Positions 1-5,127 of a stretch of 6,051 nt of DNA are shown piece after piece. Source of the DNA: Palsa-504 sp050010815 (GTDB lineage: Bacteria > Actinomycetota > Actinomycetes > Streptosporangiales > Streptosporangiaceae); NCBI GenBank assembly GCA_050010815.1, contig JBEKKH010000499.1, forward strand, positions 1-6,051, given 5' to 3'. The notes beneath the pieces were generated by a model. The model made no database searches, was not told the origin of the DNA, and saw only the letters and a list, made by a program, of their open reading frames with translations. Numbering within the stretch: the stretch's first letter is position 1; each line of letters starts with the position of its first letter. The translations under genes and the position numbers were made by a program.

Positions 1-1847
1 CGCGCCGCATTCTCGCTGAGCTGGTCGTAGGACCAGGAGAGCACGGCCCGCACGTCGGTGGCCGCGTCGTCCGCCTCAAGCGCGTCCAGCCGGTGCCTGG
101 CGTCTCGCAGCTCGGCGGCGAGCTCGGCCAGCGGGCGCTTGGGCCGCCCGGCGGCACGGCCGGCGGCGATGCTGAGGGCCAGCGGAAGGCGGGCGCACGC
201 CTCGATGATCTCGTCGGCCGCCTCGGGTTCGGCCGCGGCCCGGTCCTGGCCCAGCCTGCGGGCCAGCATCTCGTGTGCTTCCGAGTAGCTGAGCACGTCG
301 AGCGTGAGCGGCACCGCCCCCTCGGCGGCCACAAGTCCGGTCATCTCGTTGCGGCTGGTCACCACGACCAGGCAGCCCGGCGAGCCCGGCAGCAGCGGGC
401 GCACCTGGGCCACGTTGCGCGCGTTGTCCAGCACGATCAGCATTCGCTGGCCGTCGAGCAGACTGCGGTACAGGGCGGCCCGTTCCTCGGTGTCGGCCGG
501 GATCCGGTGCGGCGGCACGCCGAGGGCATGCAGGAAAAACCGCAGCACGTCACCCGGGGCCACCGGCGTGGCGGCAGGATCCAGGCCGCGCAGGTGAGCG
601 TACAGCTGGCCGCCGGGAAACCGTTTGGCCACCTGACGGCCGAAGCGGACGGCAAGAGCGGTCTTCCCGATCCCCGCGGTACCCGAGATGACGACGATCG
701 GCACCGAATCGGCGGAGGCGGCCCCCGAGTCGGCTTCATCCGGCTCGGGTGCGCTCGAGCCAGGGTCGTTCGGCCCAATTGCCGCCGAGCCAGCTCCGGC
801 CGAGCCCGCGGATCGGGCCGGCAGCATGGCGCGCAGCATGGCGAGCTCTTCGTGGCGGCCGGCAAAGCCCGGCGCCTCCAGCGGCAGCTGAGCCGGAACG
901 GGCAGGGCCGTGCCGCGCTGGCCGCCAAACCACCCGTCCAGCGCGCCCGGGGCTAGCGAGTGCGCCGGCCCGTCTACGGTCGGCCTGCCGGTCCGCCCGG
1001 CCGCGCCTGCGGCACCGGCCACGCCGACGTGCAGGGCGGTCGGGCGGGAGTTCTCTGCGCCCTCCAGGGTCGGCGGGGCCAGGTCCAGCGCGGTATCGGC
1101 GGTCAGGATCTGCTGGTGAATGCGGCTCAGTTCGCTGCCGGGGTCGATGCCGAGTTCCTCGGCCAGCACGCGCCTGCCCTCGGTGAACACCTGGAGCGCT
1201 TCGCCGTGCCGTCCACCGCGGTACAGCGCGATCATCAGCAGGCCGCGCATCCGCTCCCGGAGCGGATGATCCGTCACCATGGCCGTCAGATCGGGTACGA
1301 CCTCCTCGTGCCGGCCCAGCGCGAGCAGGACGTCGGCCCGTTCTTCCGCAGCGGCCGAACGCAGCTCGCTGAGCCGGGTCCGCTCGGTTTCCGCGAACGG
1401 TCCGGGCACCCCGGCGAAGGCGATCCCGCGCCACAGCCCAAGTGCGGAGTTCAGGGCGGTCACCGCGCCATCTGGATCGCCGCCCTTGCGCAACTGGCGT
1501 GCCCGGGTCAGGTGCTGTTCGAAGGAGACGGCGTCCGGCTGACCCGGGACCAGGTGGAGGACGTACCCGGCTCCCGAGGAGACCAGCACCCGGCCTGGCC
1601 CGCGCAGGGACCGGTTGGGCTCGATGATGCGGCGCAGGCCGGCCACGTAGGTGTAAATCCCGCCCTCGGCGCTGGTCGGCGGTTCCTGTCCCCAGACGGC
1701 GTCGACGAGCTCACCGCGCGAAATTACCCGGTTGGCCCGCATCGCCAGGATGCCCAGGACAGCCTGCTGCCTCGGTTGGCCCACCGGCAGCTCCTGCTCG
1801 CCGTACCAGGCGGCTACCGGACCAAGCACGCCGACGCGCAACACCAC
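1..1847 (-). CDS. AfsR/SARP-family transcriptional regulator with BTAD and NB-ARC domains (C-terminus cut by window edge)
   Basis: Seen: one stop-free minus-strand frame of 615 codons from GTG at 1847 to the window edge; the nearest in-frame stop upstream is at 1881-1883. Residues 1-100 read as an OmpR-like winged helix (RVGVLGP start, AVWG at 50-53, GYVL at 94-97). Residues 105-251 read as a BTAD helical repeat domain (LGIDPGSEL at 232-240). A linker follows, then FAGR (328-331) and an NB-ARC ATPase: Walker A GTAGIGKT (389-396, Lys395), Walker B LIVLD (Asp474), TSR (497-499) and LPLAL (554-558). The visible end, around LSWSYDQLSENAAR, matches the region after the P-loop domain in AfsR-type proteins. 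Known for the family: ATP-controlled activators of secondary metabolism or other accessory genes, usually with C-terminal TPR repeats, which would lie off the left edge. Odd: a 77-residue linker after BTAD and a further Ala/Ser/Asp-rich insertion between FAGR and the P-loop. GGAAGG at 1859-1864 supports the GTG start. Target genes are unknown; no link to the neighbours can be shown. Confidence 0.93.
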   Translation of the reverse strand, partial: MVLRVGVLGPVAAWYGEQELPVGQPRQQAVLGILAMRANRVISRGELVDAVWGQEPPTSAEGGIYTYVAGLRRIIEPNRSLRGPGRVLVSSGAGYVLHLVPGQPDAVSFEQHLTRARQLRKGGDPDGAVTALNSALGLWRGIAFAGVPGPFAETERTRLSELRSAAAEERADVLLALGRHEEVVPDLTAMVTDHPLRERMRGLLMIALYRGGRHGEALQVFTEGRRVLAEELGIDPGSELSRIHQQILTADTALDLAPPTLEGAENSRPTALHVGVAGAAGAAGRTGRPTVDGPAHSLAPGALDGWFGGQRGTALPVPAQLPLEAPGFAGRHEELAMLRAMLPARSAGSAGAGSAAIGPNDPGSSAPEPDEADSGAASADSVPIVVISGTAGIGKTALAVRFGRQVAKRFPGGQLYAHLRGLDPAATPVAPGDVLRFFLHALGVPPHRIPADTEERAALYRSLLDGQRMLIVLDNARNVAQVRPLLPGSPGCLVVVTSRNEMTGLVAAEGAVPLTLDVLSYSEAHEMLARRLGQDRAAAEPEAADEIIEACARLPLALSIAAGRAAGRPKRPLAELAAELRDARHRLDALEADDAATDVRAVLSWSYDQLSENAA

Positions 1848-1858
1848 GGCATCGCCGA

Positions 1859-1864
1859 CCTTCC
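1859..1864 (-). promoter_or_regulatory. Ribosome binding site of the AfsR-type gene
   Basis: GGAAGG on the minus strand lies 11 nt before GTG 1847. An ATG at 1852-1850 is closer, but it is in another frame that stops after 12 codons. The GTG is therefore the start that gives the RVGVLGP-type N-terminus expected for the family. A second GTG at 1844 is equally possible. Confidence 0.5.
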
Positions 1865-1889
1865 GCTCACTTAACCCACGCTAAAGTCG

Positions 1890-1906
1890 CGCCCACCCCC
1901 CGGGCG
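1890..1906 (+). repeat. Small hairpin with a six-C loop
   Basis: CGCCC (1890-1894) and GGGCG (1902-1906) form a 5-bp stem around a loop of A plus six C on the plus strand. On the minus strand the same site lies in the presumed leader of the regulator mRNA and has a G-rich loop. It is short enough to be chance in GC-rich DNA. It is noted because the larger hairpin at 2153-2199 also has a poly-C loop. Confidence 0.3.
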
Positions 1907-1961
1907 GAGCATCCTTATTGAGGTTACAGCGATTTGCGCGAGTCCTCCAGAAAAAATCTAG

Positions 1962-1967
1962 ATCATA
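1962..1967 (-). promoter_or_regulatory. Candidate -10 element for the AfsR-type gene
   Basis: TATGAT on the minus strand sits in an A+T-rich island (about 1950-1985) that stands out from the GC-rich surroundings, about 115 nt upstream of the GTG start. No good -35 box is seen 17-18 nt upstream (CCACTA or CCCACT). An overlapping 13-bp imperfect dyad at 1958-1970 (CTAGATCATATAG) could be an operator. TAACCT nearer the gene is an alternative -10. Confidence 0.28.
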
Positions 1968-2118
1968 TAGAGACGGCTACTTAATAGTGGGTCGGGCGCC
2001 TAGGGGACCGGCGGTCGCGTTCGGATGGCCATCGCACTCTTCTCGCCTGCCTGCACTGTCGCTCCGTCTGCTTTTCGGCACCTTGACCTTGCGTTAACGG
2101 CACAGACCTGGCATCGCC

Positions 2119-2134
2119 GCCCGGAGTTCCGGGC
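2119..2134. repeat. 16-bp dyad, possible operator
   Basis: GCCCGGA (2119-2125) and TCCGGGC (2128-2134) are perfect inverted 7-bp arms with a 2-bp centre. The spacing is too tight for a stable RNA hairpin and fits a dimeric repressor half-site pair better. No regulator can be named. Confidence 0.3.
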
Positions 2135-2152
2135 CAGGCGCGCCGCGAAGCC

Positions 2153-2199
2153 GCCGGCCCTCACGGCACCCCCCCTCACTACCTGCCGTGAGGGCCGGC
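2153..2199. repeat. Perfect 16-bp inverted repeat with a 15-nt C-rich loop
   Basis: The left arm GCCGGCCCTCACGGCA (2153-2168) is matched exactly by its reverse complement at 2184-2199. The 15-nt loop begins with seven consecutive C on the plus strand. The stem is very stable and lies outside any supported gene. No T-run follows on either strand, so it is not a standard intrinsic terminator, although actinomycete terminators often lack one. Alternatives are a small-RNA element or a barrier between the divergent transcription units. The dyad is certain; its function is not known. Confidence 0.8.
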
Positions 2200-2235
2200 A
2201 CCTCGGCCTCGGTCGCTGTGCTGCGCCTGGCGAGG

Positions 2236-2251
2236 CTCGGCGCCGGCCGAG
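2236..2251 (+). terminator. GC hairpin followed by a short T-rich stretch, possible terminator
   Basis: CTCGGC (2236-2241) pairs with GCCGAG (2246-2251) around a GCCG tetraloop. The 10-bp palindrome GGCGCGCGCC (2251-2260) follows, then TAGTAGCTCTTTTAG. A hairpin plus a short T-run resembles a weak plus-strand terminator. No gene upstream on this strand needs one, unless the 2153-2199 hairpin belongs to a transcript. Confidence 0.25.
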
Positions 2252-2297
2252 GCGCGCGCCTAGTAGCTCTTTTAGTTGAATTATCTAGTTATTGCGG

Positions 2298-2311
2298 GCT
2301 ATTCATATAGC
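2298..2311. repeat. Small hairpin in an A+T-rich island
   Basis: GCTAT (2298-2302) and ATAGC (2307-2311) flank a TCAT loop within the A+T-rich stretch 2262-2320. TTGAAT (2276-2281) upstream resembles a -35 box, but no clear -10 follows at the right distance. This may be a promoter/operator region; the assignment is weak. Confidence 0.2.
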
Positions 2312-2508
2312 TATCGGTCTTTGCGTGGCCACACGGAAAAAGAGACACCGGTATTCGGCCGCCGTTACCTGGGCCCCGAGGCAGTCCGCTGCTGCCCGCG
2401 CCGGGCGGGCCTGCCCGCCGCTGCGGAACGCACAGGCAGGTGCCCGATCGCGGCCGATACCGTCGGCCCAGGTCGGTGCAGGGGTGCGCGTTAGTCGGGT
2501 TGAAGCCC

Positions 2509-2514
2509 TAACAT
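2509..2514 (+). promoter_or_regulatory. Candidate -10 element for the thioredoxin-fold gene
   Basis: TAACAT fits the actinobacterial TANNNT pattern and lies 113 nt before ATG 2627. No good -35 box lies 17-19 nt upstream. The sequence GTTAGTCGGGTTGAAGCC overlapping it can also fold back through GTTAG (2490-2494) and CTAAC (2508-2512). Confidence 0.2.
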
Positions 2515-2544
2515 AGAGCGCGGTACCCGGGACGACGGACTACT

Positions 2545-2562
2545 CCTGCGCGCCGGCGCAGG
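2545..2562 (+). repeat. 7-bp hairpin in the leader of the thioredoxin-fold gene
   Basis: CCTGCGC (2545-2551) pairs perfectly with GCGCAGG (2556-2562) around a GCCG loop. It ends one base before the in-frame ATG at 2564, so it would hide any ribosome site for that ATG. This is an argument that translation starts at 2627. Confidence 0.4.
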
Positions 2563-2626
2563 CATGGGACCAGCAGGCGTGCGGTCTGACCGCTGGCTGG
2601 CTGAGCAAGGGTTGGACGAAGCGAGC

Positions 2627-3577
2627 ATGGGCAAGGCAAGCAGGACCAAGGTCGACTCCAGCCGCCGTGAAAAGATCGCCGCGCAGCGCGCGGCGGCCCG
2701 CCGGGCCGAGCGGCGGCGGGGAATCCTCATCGCGGGCGGCAGCGTGCTCGTCGTGATCATCGTCATCGTCGCCTTCATCCTGGTCAAGGCGAACAAGAAG
2801 ACGACGCCCCCGGCCACCGCGACCGGCACCAGCCTGTCCGGCACGGCGCTGGCCAGCGCGGTGTCCTCGGTCACCAGCGTGCCCGCGAGCACCCTGGACT
2901 CGGTGGGCAGCGGCGGCGGCGCGGTTTCCGCCAAGCCCCTAGCCGTCGCCAAGGGCGCGAGCGCCCTGACCTCAGGCGGCAAGCCCGAGATGCTCTACAT
3001 GGGCTCGGAGTTCTGCCCCTACTGCGCGGCCGAGCGCTGGTCGATGGTCGTCGCGCTGAGCCGGTTCGGCACGTTCTCCGGGCTGGCCACCATCCACTCC
3101 GCGGCCGCGGACGGAGCCGGCAACGCCGAGCCCTACCCGAACACGCCGACCTGGACGTTCCTGAATACCACCTTCACCAGCAGCTATCTGACGTTCAGCC
3201 ACGTCGAGATGGAGACGAACATCCCGGACAAGTCCACCGGCTCGTACACCACCCTGCAGACGCCCACGGCGGCGCAGAACGCGCTGATCACCAAGTACGA
3301 TGCCCCGCCCTACATCTCCTCGACCGACGCGGGCTCCATCCCGTTCGTCGACTTCGGCAACAAGTACCTGATCCTCGGGGCGAGCTACAACCCGCAGGTG
3401 CTCTCCGGGCTCAGCTGGGCCCAGATCGGGACGGACCTGCATAGCTCGTCCAGCCCGGTGGCCAAGGCCGTGGACGGAACGGCGAACTACATCACGGCCG
3501 CGATCTGCAAGATGACGGGCAACCAGCCCGCCAGCGCCTGCACCTCGGCCGTCCAGTCGCTGGAGAGCCAGCTCTGA
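2627..3577 (+). CDS. Membrane-anchored thioredoxin-fold protein with CPYC active site (DUF929-like, DsbA-type role)
   Basis: Seen (316 aa): a very basic cytoplasmic start (MGKASRTK, then many Arg/Lys to residue 31), one hydrophobic segment at 33-53, a Ser/Thr/Ala-rich spacer, then a globular domain outside the membrane. CPYC (130-133) follows the strand MLYMGSEF as in thioredoxin folds. SIPF with Pro239 fits the cis-proline loop. Cys294 and Cys305 near the C-terminus could form a second, structural disulfide. Known: DUF929-type proteins are thioredoxin-like and occur in archaea and actinobacteria. Inferred: it exchanges disulfides with exported proteins and is reoxidised by the VKOR encoded 146 nt downstream on the same strand. 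Start choice: ATG 2627 gives the MGKASRTK N-terminus I associate with this family. An in-frame ATG at 2564 would add 21 residues, but it lies against a hairpin with no usable ribosome site. A disulfide isomerase or reductase role is also possible. Confidence 0.88.
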   Translation: MGKASRTKVDSSRREKIAAQRAAARRAERRRGILIAGGSVLVVIIVIVAFILVKANKKTTPPATATGTSLSGTALASAVSSVTSVPASTLDSVGSGGGAVSAKPLAVAKGASALTSGGKPEMLYMGSEFCPYCAAERWSMVVALSRFGTFSGLATIHSAAADGAGNAEPYPNTPTWTFLNTTFTSSYLTFSHVEMETNIPDKSTGSYTTLQTPTAAQNALITKYDAPPYISSTDAGSIPFVDFGNKYLILGASYNPQVLSGLSWAQIGTDLHSSSSPVAKAVDGTANYITAAICKMTGNQPASACTSAVQSLESQL

Positions 3578-3591
3578 CCCTGCGCTTCAAT

Positions 3592-3609
3592 CCTCAGCTA
3601 ACTCTGAGG
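3592..3609 (+). terminator. Short hairpin after the thioredoxin-fold gene, possible weak terminator
   Basis: CCTCAG (3592-3597) and CTGAGG (3604-3609) form a perfect 6-bp stem with a CTAACT loop, 15 nt after the stop codon. No T-run follows. It may attenuate read-through into VKOR or stabilise the upstream message end. Confidence 0.3.
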
Positions 3610-3637
3610 TTGGCGGTGGCGGCCGGCGAGGTACAAT
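3610..3637 (+). promoter_or_regulatory. Candidate promoter for the VKOR gene
   Basis: TTGGCG (3610-3615), a 16-nt spacer and TACAAT (3632-3637) make a reasonable housekeeping-type promoter; TACAAT matches five of six bases of TATAAT. Transcription would start near 3644, about 80 nt before the VKOR start codon. It begins directly after the hairpin at 3592-3609, which is consistent with a separate VKOR transcript. Confidence 0.4.
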
Positions 3638-3653
3638 CTGGCCTCAGGGCGCC

Positions 3654-3674
3654 GGTCGGTCACGTTCACCGACC
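3654..3674 (+). repeat. Perfect 7-bp hairpin in the presumed VKOR leader
   Basis: GGTCGGT (3654-3660) and ACCGACC (3668-3674) are exact reverse complements around a 7-nt loop, CACGTTC. It lies between the candidate promoter and the ribosome site. It could be an operator or a leader structure; nothing identifies a ligand. Confidence 0.35.
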
Positions 3675-3708
3675 CAGGGGCCGTGCGGACAGCAGCCGTG
3701 ACACCACC

Positions 3709-3713
3709 GGAGG
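3709..3713 (+). promoter_or_regulatory. Ribosome binding site that fixes the VKOR start
   Basis: GGAGG lies 10 nt upstream of ATG 3724 and is the only strong Shine-Dalgarno in the gap. It rules out the longer reading from TTG 3610, which would add 38 residues without a ribosome site and would run through the candidate promoter. Confidence 0.7.
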
Positions 3714-3723
3714 CGAAGCTCGG

Positions 3724-4560
3724 ATGACAGCGTCGAAGTCAAGCCGCGCCCGGAACGCGCGTAGCGGCCAGGGCGGTGCGGCCAGGAACGGCAATGCCGC
3801 CGGGAATGGCAGCGCGGCCAGGAACGGCAGCGCGGCCAGGAACCCGAACGCGGCCCGGGCGGGAACGGCAGCCCGGGCGGGAACGGCCGTTAAAGACGGG
3901 AACGCGGGCAAGAACGGCGGTGCCGGGCGAGCCGGGATCGGGGCCAAGAGCGGCCCTGCGGTCAGGACCAACGGCGCGGCCCGGAAGGGCACAACCGGGG
4001 GCGCGGCCCGGGGGCGGGCGCTCCAGGACGATTTCGGCACCAGCATGGCCGACCCCGGACCGGCACTGTGGCTCCAGCTCACCACGTTCGTGCTCGCGCT
4101 GGCCGGCCTGGGCGTGTCGATCTACCTGACGATCGCGCACTTCACCGAGTCGGCGCTGTTGGGATGCTCGGAGTCGGGCCTGGTGAACTGCACCAAGGTG
4201 ACCACCAGCGCGCAGTCGTACGTGTTCGGGATCCCGGTGGCCGTGCTCGGGCTGGCGTTCTTCCTGTTCGCAGTCGCGATCATGAGCCCGTGGGCCTGGC
4301 GGGCGACCAGGCGCGAGATCCACCTGGTGCGGGTAGCGTCGCTGGTCGTGGGCATCGGCTTCGTGCTTTACCTGCTCTACGCCGAACTCTTCATCATCGG
4401 CAGCATCTGCCTGTACTGCACCAGCGTGCACATCATCACGTTCCTGCTATTCGTGCTGACCATGGGCGCGGTGGCGGCCTGGGGGCTTAAGCCCGGCGCG
4501 CCGTGGACGCTGAGGCTCGGACGCCCAGCTAAGGGAACCGGGGCGCAGGCCATCGCCTAG
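3724..4560 (+). CDS. Vitamin K epoxide reductase (VKOR) homologue with a basic repeat tail
   Basis: Seen (278 aa): residues 1-115 are a low-complexity, strongly basic tail with no hydrophobic segment. Residues 116-258 form the membrane domain. Four hydrophobic helices are visible: about 118-138, 165-187, 200-223 and 233-257. The loop after helix 1 has Cys148 and Cys156 with seven residues between them. The active site CLYC (229-232) sits at the start of helix 4. These are the four redox cysteines of the VKOR family. Known: bacterial VKOR takes electrons from a periplasmic thioredoxin-fold partner and reduces a quinone, doing the job of DsbB; in actinobacteria the quinone is menaquinone. Inferred partner: the CPYC protein encoded just upstream. 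Unlike some VKORs it has no fused thioredoxin domain, which fits a separate partner. Odd: the tail is almost as long as the enzyme domain and made of hexapeptide repeats; by the positive-inside rule it should face the cytoplasm. ATG 3724 is chosen because of the GGAGG before it. Confidence 0.93.
   Translation: MTASKSSRARNARSGQGGAARNGNAAGNGSAARNGSAARNPNAARAGTAARAGTAVKDGNAGKNGGAGRAGIGAKSGPAVRTNGAARKGTTGGAARGRALQDDFGTSMADPGPALWLQLTTFVLALAGLGVSIYLTIAHFTESALLGCSESGLVNCTKVTTSAQSYVFGIPVAVLGLAFFLFAVAIMSPWAWRATRREIHLVRVASLVVGIGFVLYLLYAELFIIGSICLYCTSVHIITFLLFVLTMGAVAAWGLKPGAPWTLRLGRPAKGTGAQAIA
3778..3993 (+). repeat. 12 tandem 18-bp units encoding a basic hexapeptide repeat
   Basis: Residues 19-90 of the VKOR protein read as 12 successive hexapeptides of the pattern Ala-Ala-Arg/Lys-x-Gly-x: AARNGN, AAGNGS, AARNGS, AARNPN, AARAGT, AARAGT, AVKDGN, AGKNGG, AGRAGI, GAKSGP, AVRTNG, AARKGT. 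A basic residue occupies position 3 in 11 of 12. At DNA level units 1, 3 and 4 share their first 12 bases, and units 5 and 6 differ at one base, so recent unit duplication is likely. Later units are more diverged. Confidence 0.9.
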
Positions 4561-4580
4561 CGCCAAAGCTGGCCTGGCCC

Positions 4581-4964
4581 GGCGCGCCGGACTTGTGGCT
4601 TACCTGCAAGTTTGGATGTCTCAGCGGGTGTCGCGTTACGTTTATCAGGTGTGGGTCCAGACCAGGCGGCCCAGGCGGCCCGCTACGCCCGCTCGCGGTC
4701 CCCGTCCGCCGCACCCGTCCCGGCTGTCCCACCCGGGTGCCGTTCGCCCGGAGTTTGCGTGGTGGATCCGGGCTTGGCGGTGGATCCGGTGCACGGGGAT
4801 GCACCAGATCCTCCACGTAGCCCGGATCCACCACGATCTTTTGCCCGGGGCTGCCGTGCTGTAGGCACGCACGTAGGGTTTCGTCACACCAGGACCAGGA
4901 AACACAGCGGCATACCCGTCGGCGCGCCGGGCTATGGCTTTGTCGGCAGTTTGGGCGTCCTAGC
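4581..4964. repeat. Degenerate direct repeat pair flanking the palindrome (4581-4625 and 4921-4964)
   Basis: Both copies begin GGCGCGCCGG. They share TGGCTT, AGTTTGG, GTC and AGC in the same order at a constant offset of 340 then 339 bases, which gives about 32 identical positions in 45 aligned columns by hand. The 78-bp palindrome lies between them. This could be an old duplication or the worn ends of a small element; no target-site duplication or transposase was found. Confidence 0.35.
4758..4835 (+). terminator. 78-bp imperfect palindrome followed by a T-run, likely terminator or cruciform
   Basis: The outer 17 bp are perfect: CGTGGTGGATCCGGGCT (4758-4774) is the reverse complement of 4819-4835. 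The whole 78 bp is symmetric about 4796/4797, with 31 of 39 arm positions complementary, including GGTGCA (4788-4793) against TGCACC (4800-4805). Each arm carries two GGTGGATCCGG-type units exactly 18 bp apart. ATCTTTTG follows at 4836-4843, giving hairpin plus U-run on the plus strand about 200 nt after the VKOR stop, so terminator is the simplest reading. A protein-binding array is the alternative. Confidence 0.5.
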
Positions 4965-4998
4965 ACCCAAAAGTGTCAACAAATCGGCAGCTTGGTCG
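4943..4998. repeat. Short direct repeat TCGGCAGYTTGGKCG (4943-4957 and 4984-4998)
   Basis: The two 15-bp copies match at 13 positions and start 41 bp apart, about four helical turns, 130-185 bp upstream of the S51-like gene. They could be regulator sites for that gene. They could also be chance in GC-rich DNA. Confidence 0.3.
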
Positions 4999-5114
4999 CT
5001 GGGAGCCGCGCAATCGGCTGTTACGCCGGGGCGGGGGTGCGGATGAGGCGGCTGCGGCGCATGTTTCCTTTGTGAGACGCACGGCCAGGCGTCAGGGGAT
5101 CTGCGGCAGGTGGT

Positions 5115-5120
5115 TACCGT
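5115..5120 (+). promoter_or_regulatory. Candidate -10 element suggesting a leaderless transcript of the S51-like gene
   Basis: TACCGT fits TANNNT and ends 7 nt before ATG 5128, the spacing expected if transcription begins at the start codon itself. AGGAGGG (5121-5127) abuts the ATG with no spacer and so cannot serve 5128 as a normal Shine-Dalgarno. It is also too far from the in-frame ATGs at 5152 and 5158. No clear -35 box is seen. Confidence 0.3.
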
Positions 5121-5127
5121 AGGAGGG

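Larger units (their letters stand above)
1848..2626. other. Long non-coding divergent intergenic region with A+T-rich islands and inverted repeats
   Basis: About 780 bases lie between the divergently read regulator and the thioredoxin-fold gene. The short open frames here (for example 2025-2279 and 2276-2494) show no recognisable protein, no convincing ribosome site, and run straight through hairpins, so I do not call them genes. The region does hold two A+T-rich islands (about 1950-1985 and 2262-2320), dyad 2119-2134, hairpins 1890-1906, 2153-2199, 2236-2251, 2298-2311, 2404-2419 and 2545-2562, and candidate promoters on both strands. No tRNA-like T-loop sequence was found. Its length and structure leave room for a small RNA, but none can be assigned. 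Confidence 0.7.
4561..5127. other. Non-coding region between VKOR and the S51-like gene, rich in repeats
   Basis: These 567 bases contain overlapping open frames on both strands (for example 4612-5046 plus and 4529-4966 minus). Their products are low-complexity Pro/Arg/Ser-rich and match nothing I recognise, and both run through the palindrome at 4758-4835. I therefore treat the stretch as non-coding. It holds a 12-bp palindrome CCGGCGCGCCGG (4579-4590), the 78-bp palindrome, a 5-bp hairpin at 4855-4869, a degenerate direct repeat (4581-4625 and 4921-4964) and a short direct repeat (4943-4957 and 4984-4998). Confidence 0.65.

Noticed and set aside
93..956. 287-codon open frame on the plus strand
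   Set aside because: Antisense to the NB-ARC part of the regulator, which carries Walker A, Walker B and LPLAL in the minus frame. Shadow frame.
960..1874. 304-codon open frame on the plus strand
   Set aside because: It lies opposite the AfsR-type gene, whose minus-strand frame has clear winged-helix and BTAD motifs. The plus-strand product has no recognisable domain; long antisense frames are expected in GC-rich coding DNA.
2153..2199. Canonical 6C small RNA
   Set aside because: The loop has seven C and the stem is perfect, but the required second adjacent C-loop hairpin is missing; the nearest is about 250 nt away.
2025..2279. 84-codon open frame in the divergent gap
   Set aside because: No ribosome site, Arg/Ala/Pro-rich product, and the frame passes through the perfect 16-bp hairpin.
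2276..2516. Overlapping 72- and 74-codon open frames in two frames
   Set aside because: Neither has a Shine-Dalgarno or any recognisable motif; the overlap and composition suit chance frames.
1848..2626. tRNA or other structured RNA gene
   Set aside because: No GGTTCRA-type T-loop sequence or cloverleaf arms found by eye on either strand.
3610..3723. Longer VKOR reading starting at TTG 3610
   Set aside because: No Shine-Dalgarno; the region contains a candidate promoter and a perfect hairpin; ATG 3724 has GGAGG at 10 nt.
3778..3993. CRISPR-like or intergenic tandem repeat
   Set aside because: The 18-bp units are contiguous without spacers and keep the reading frame of VKOR, so they are a coding repeat.
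4529..4966. 145-codon minus-strand frame overlapping the VKOR 3' end
   Set aside because: The product is a Pro/Arg-rich string whose repeats come from the palindrome. It starts at a GTG without a ribosome site and overlaps a firm gene.
4612..5046. 144-codon plus-strand frame after VKOR
   Set aside because: It needs a TTG start, has no ribosome site, has no recognisable domain and reads through the hairpin that is followed by a T-run.
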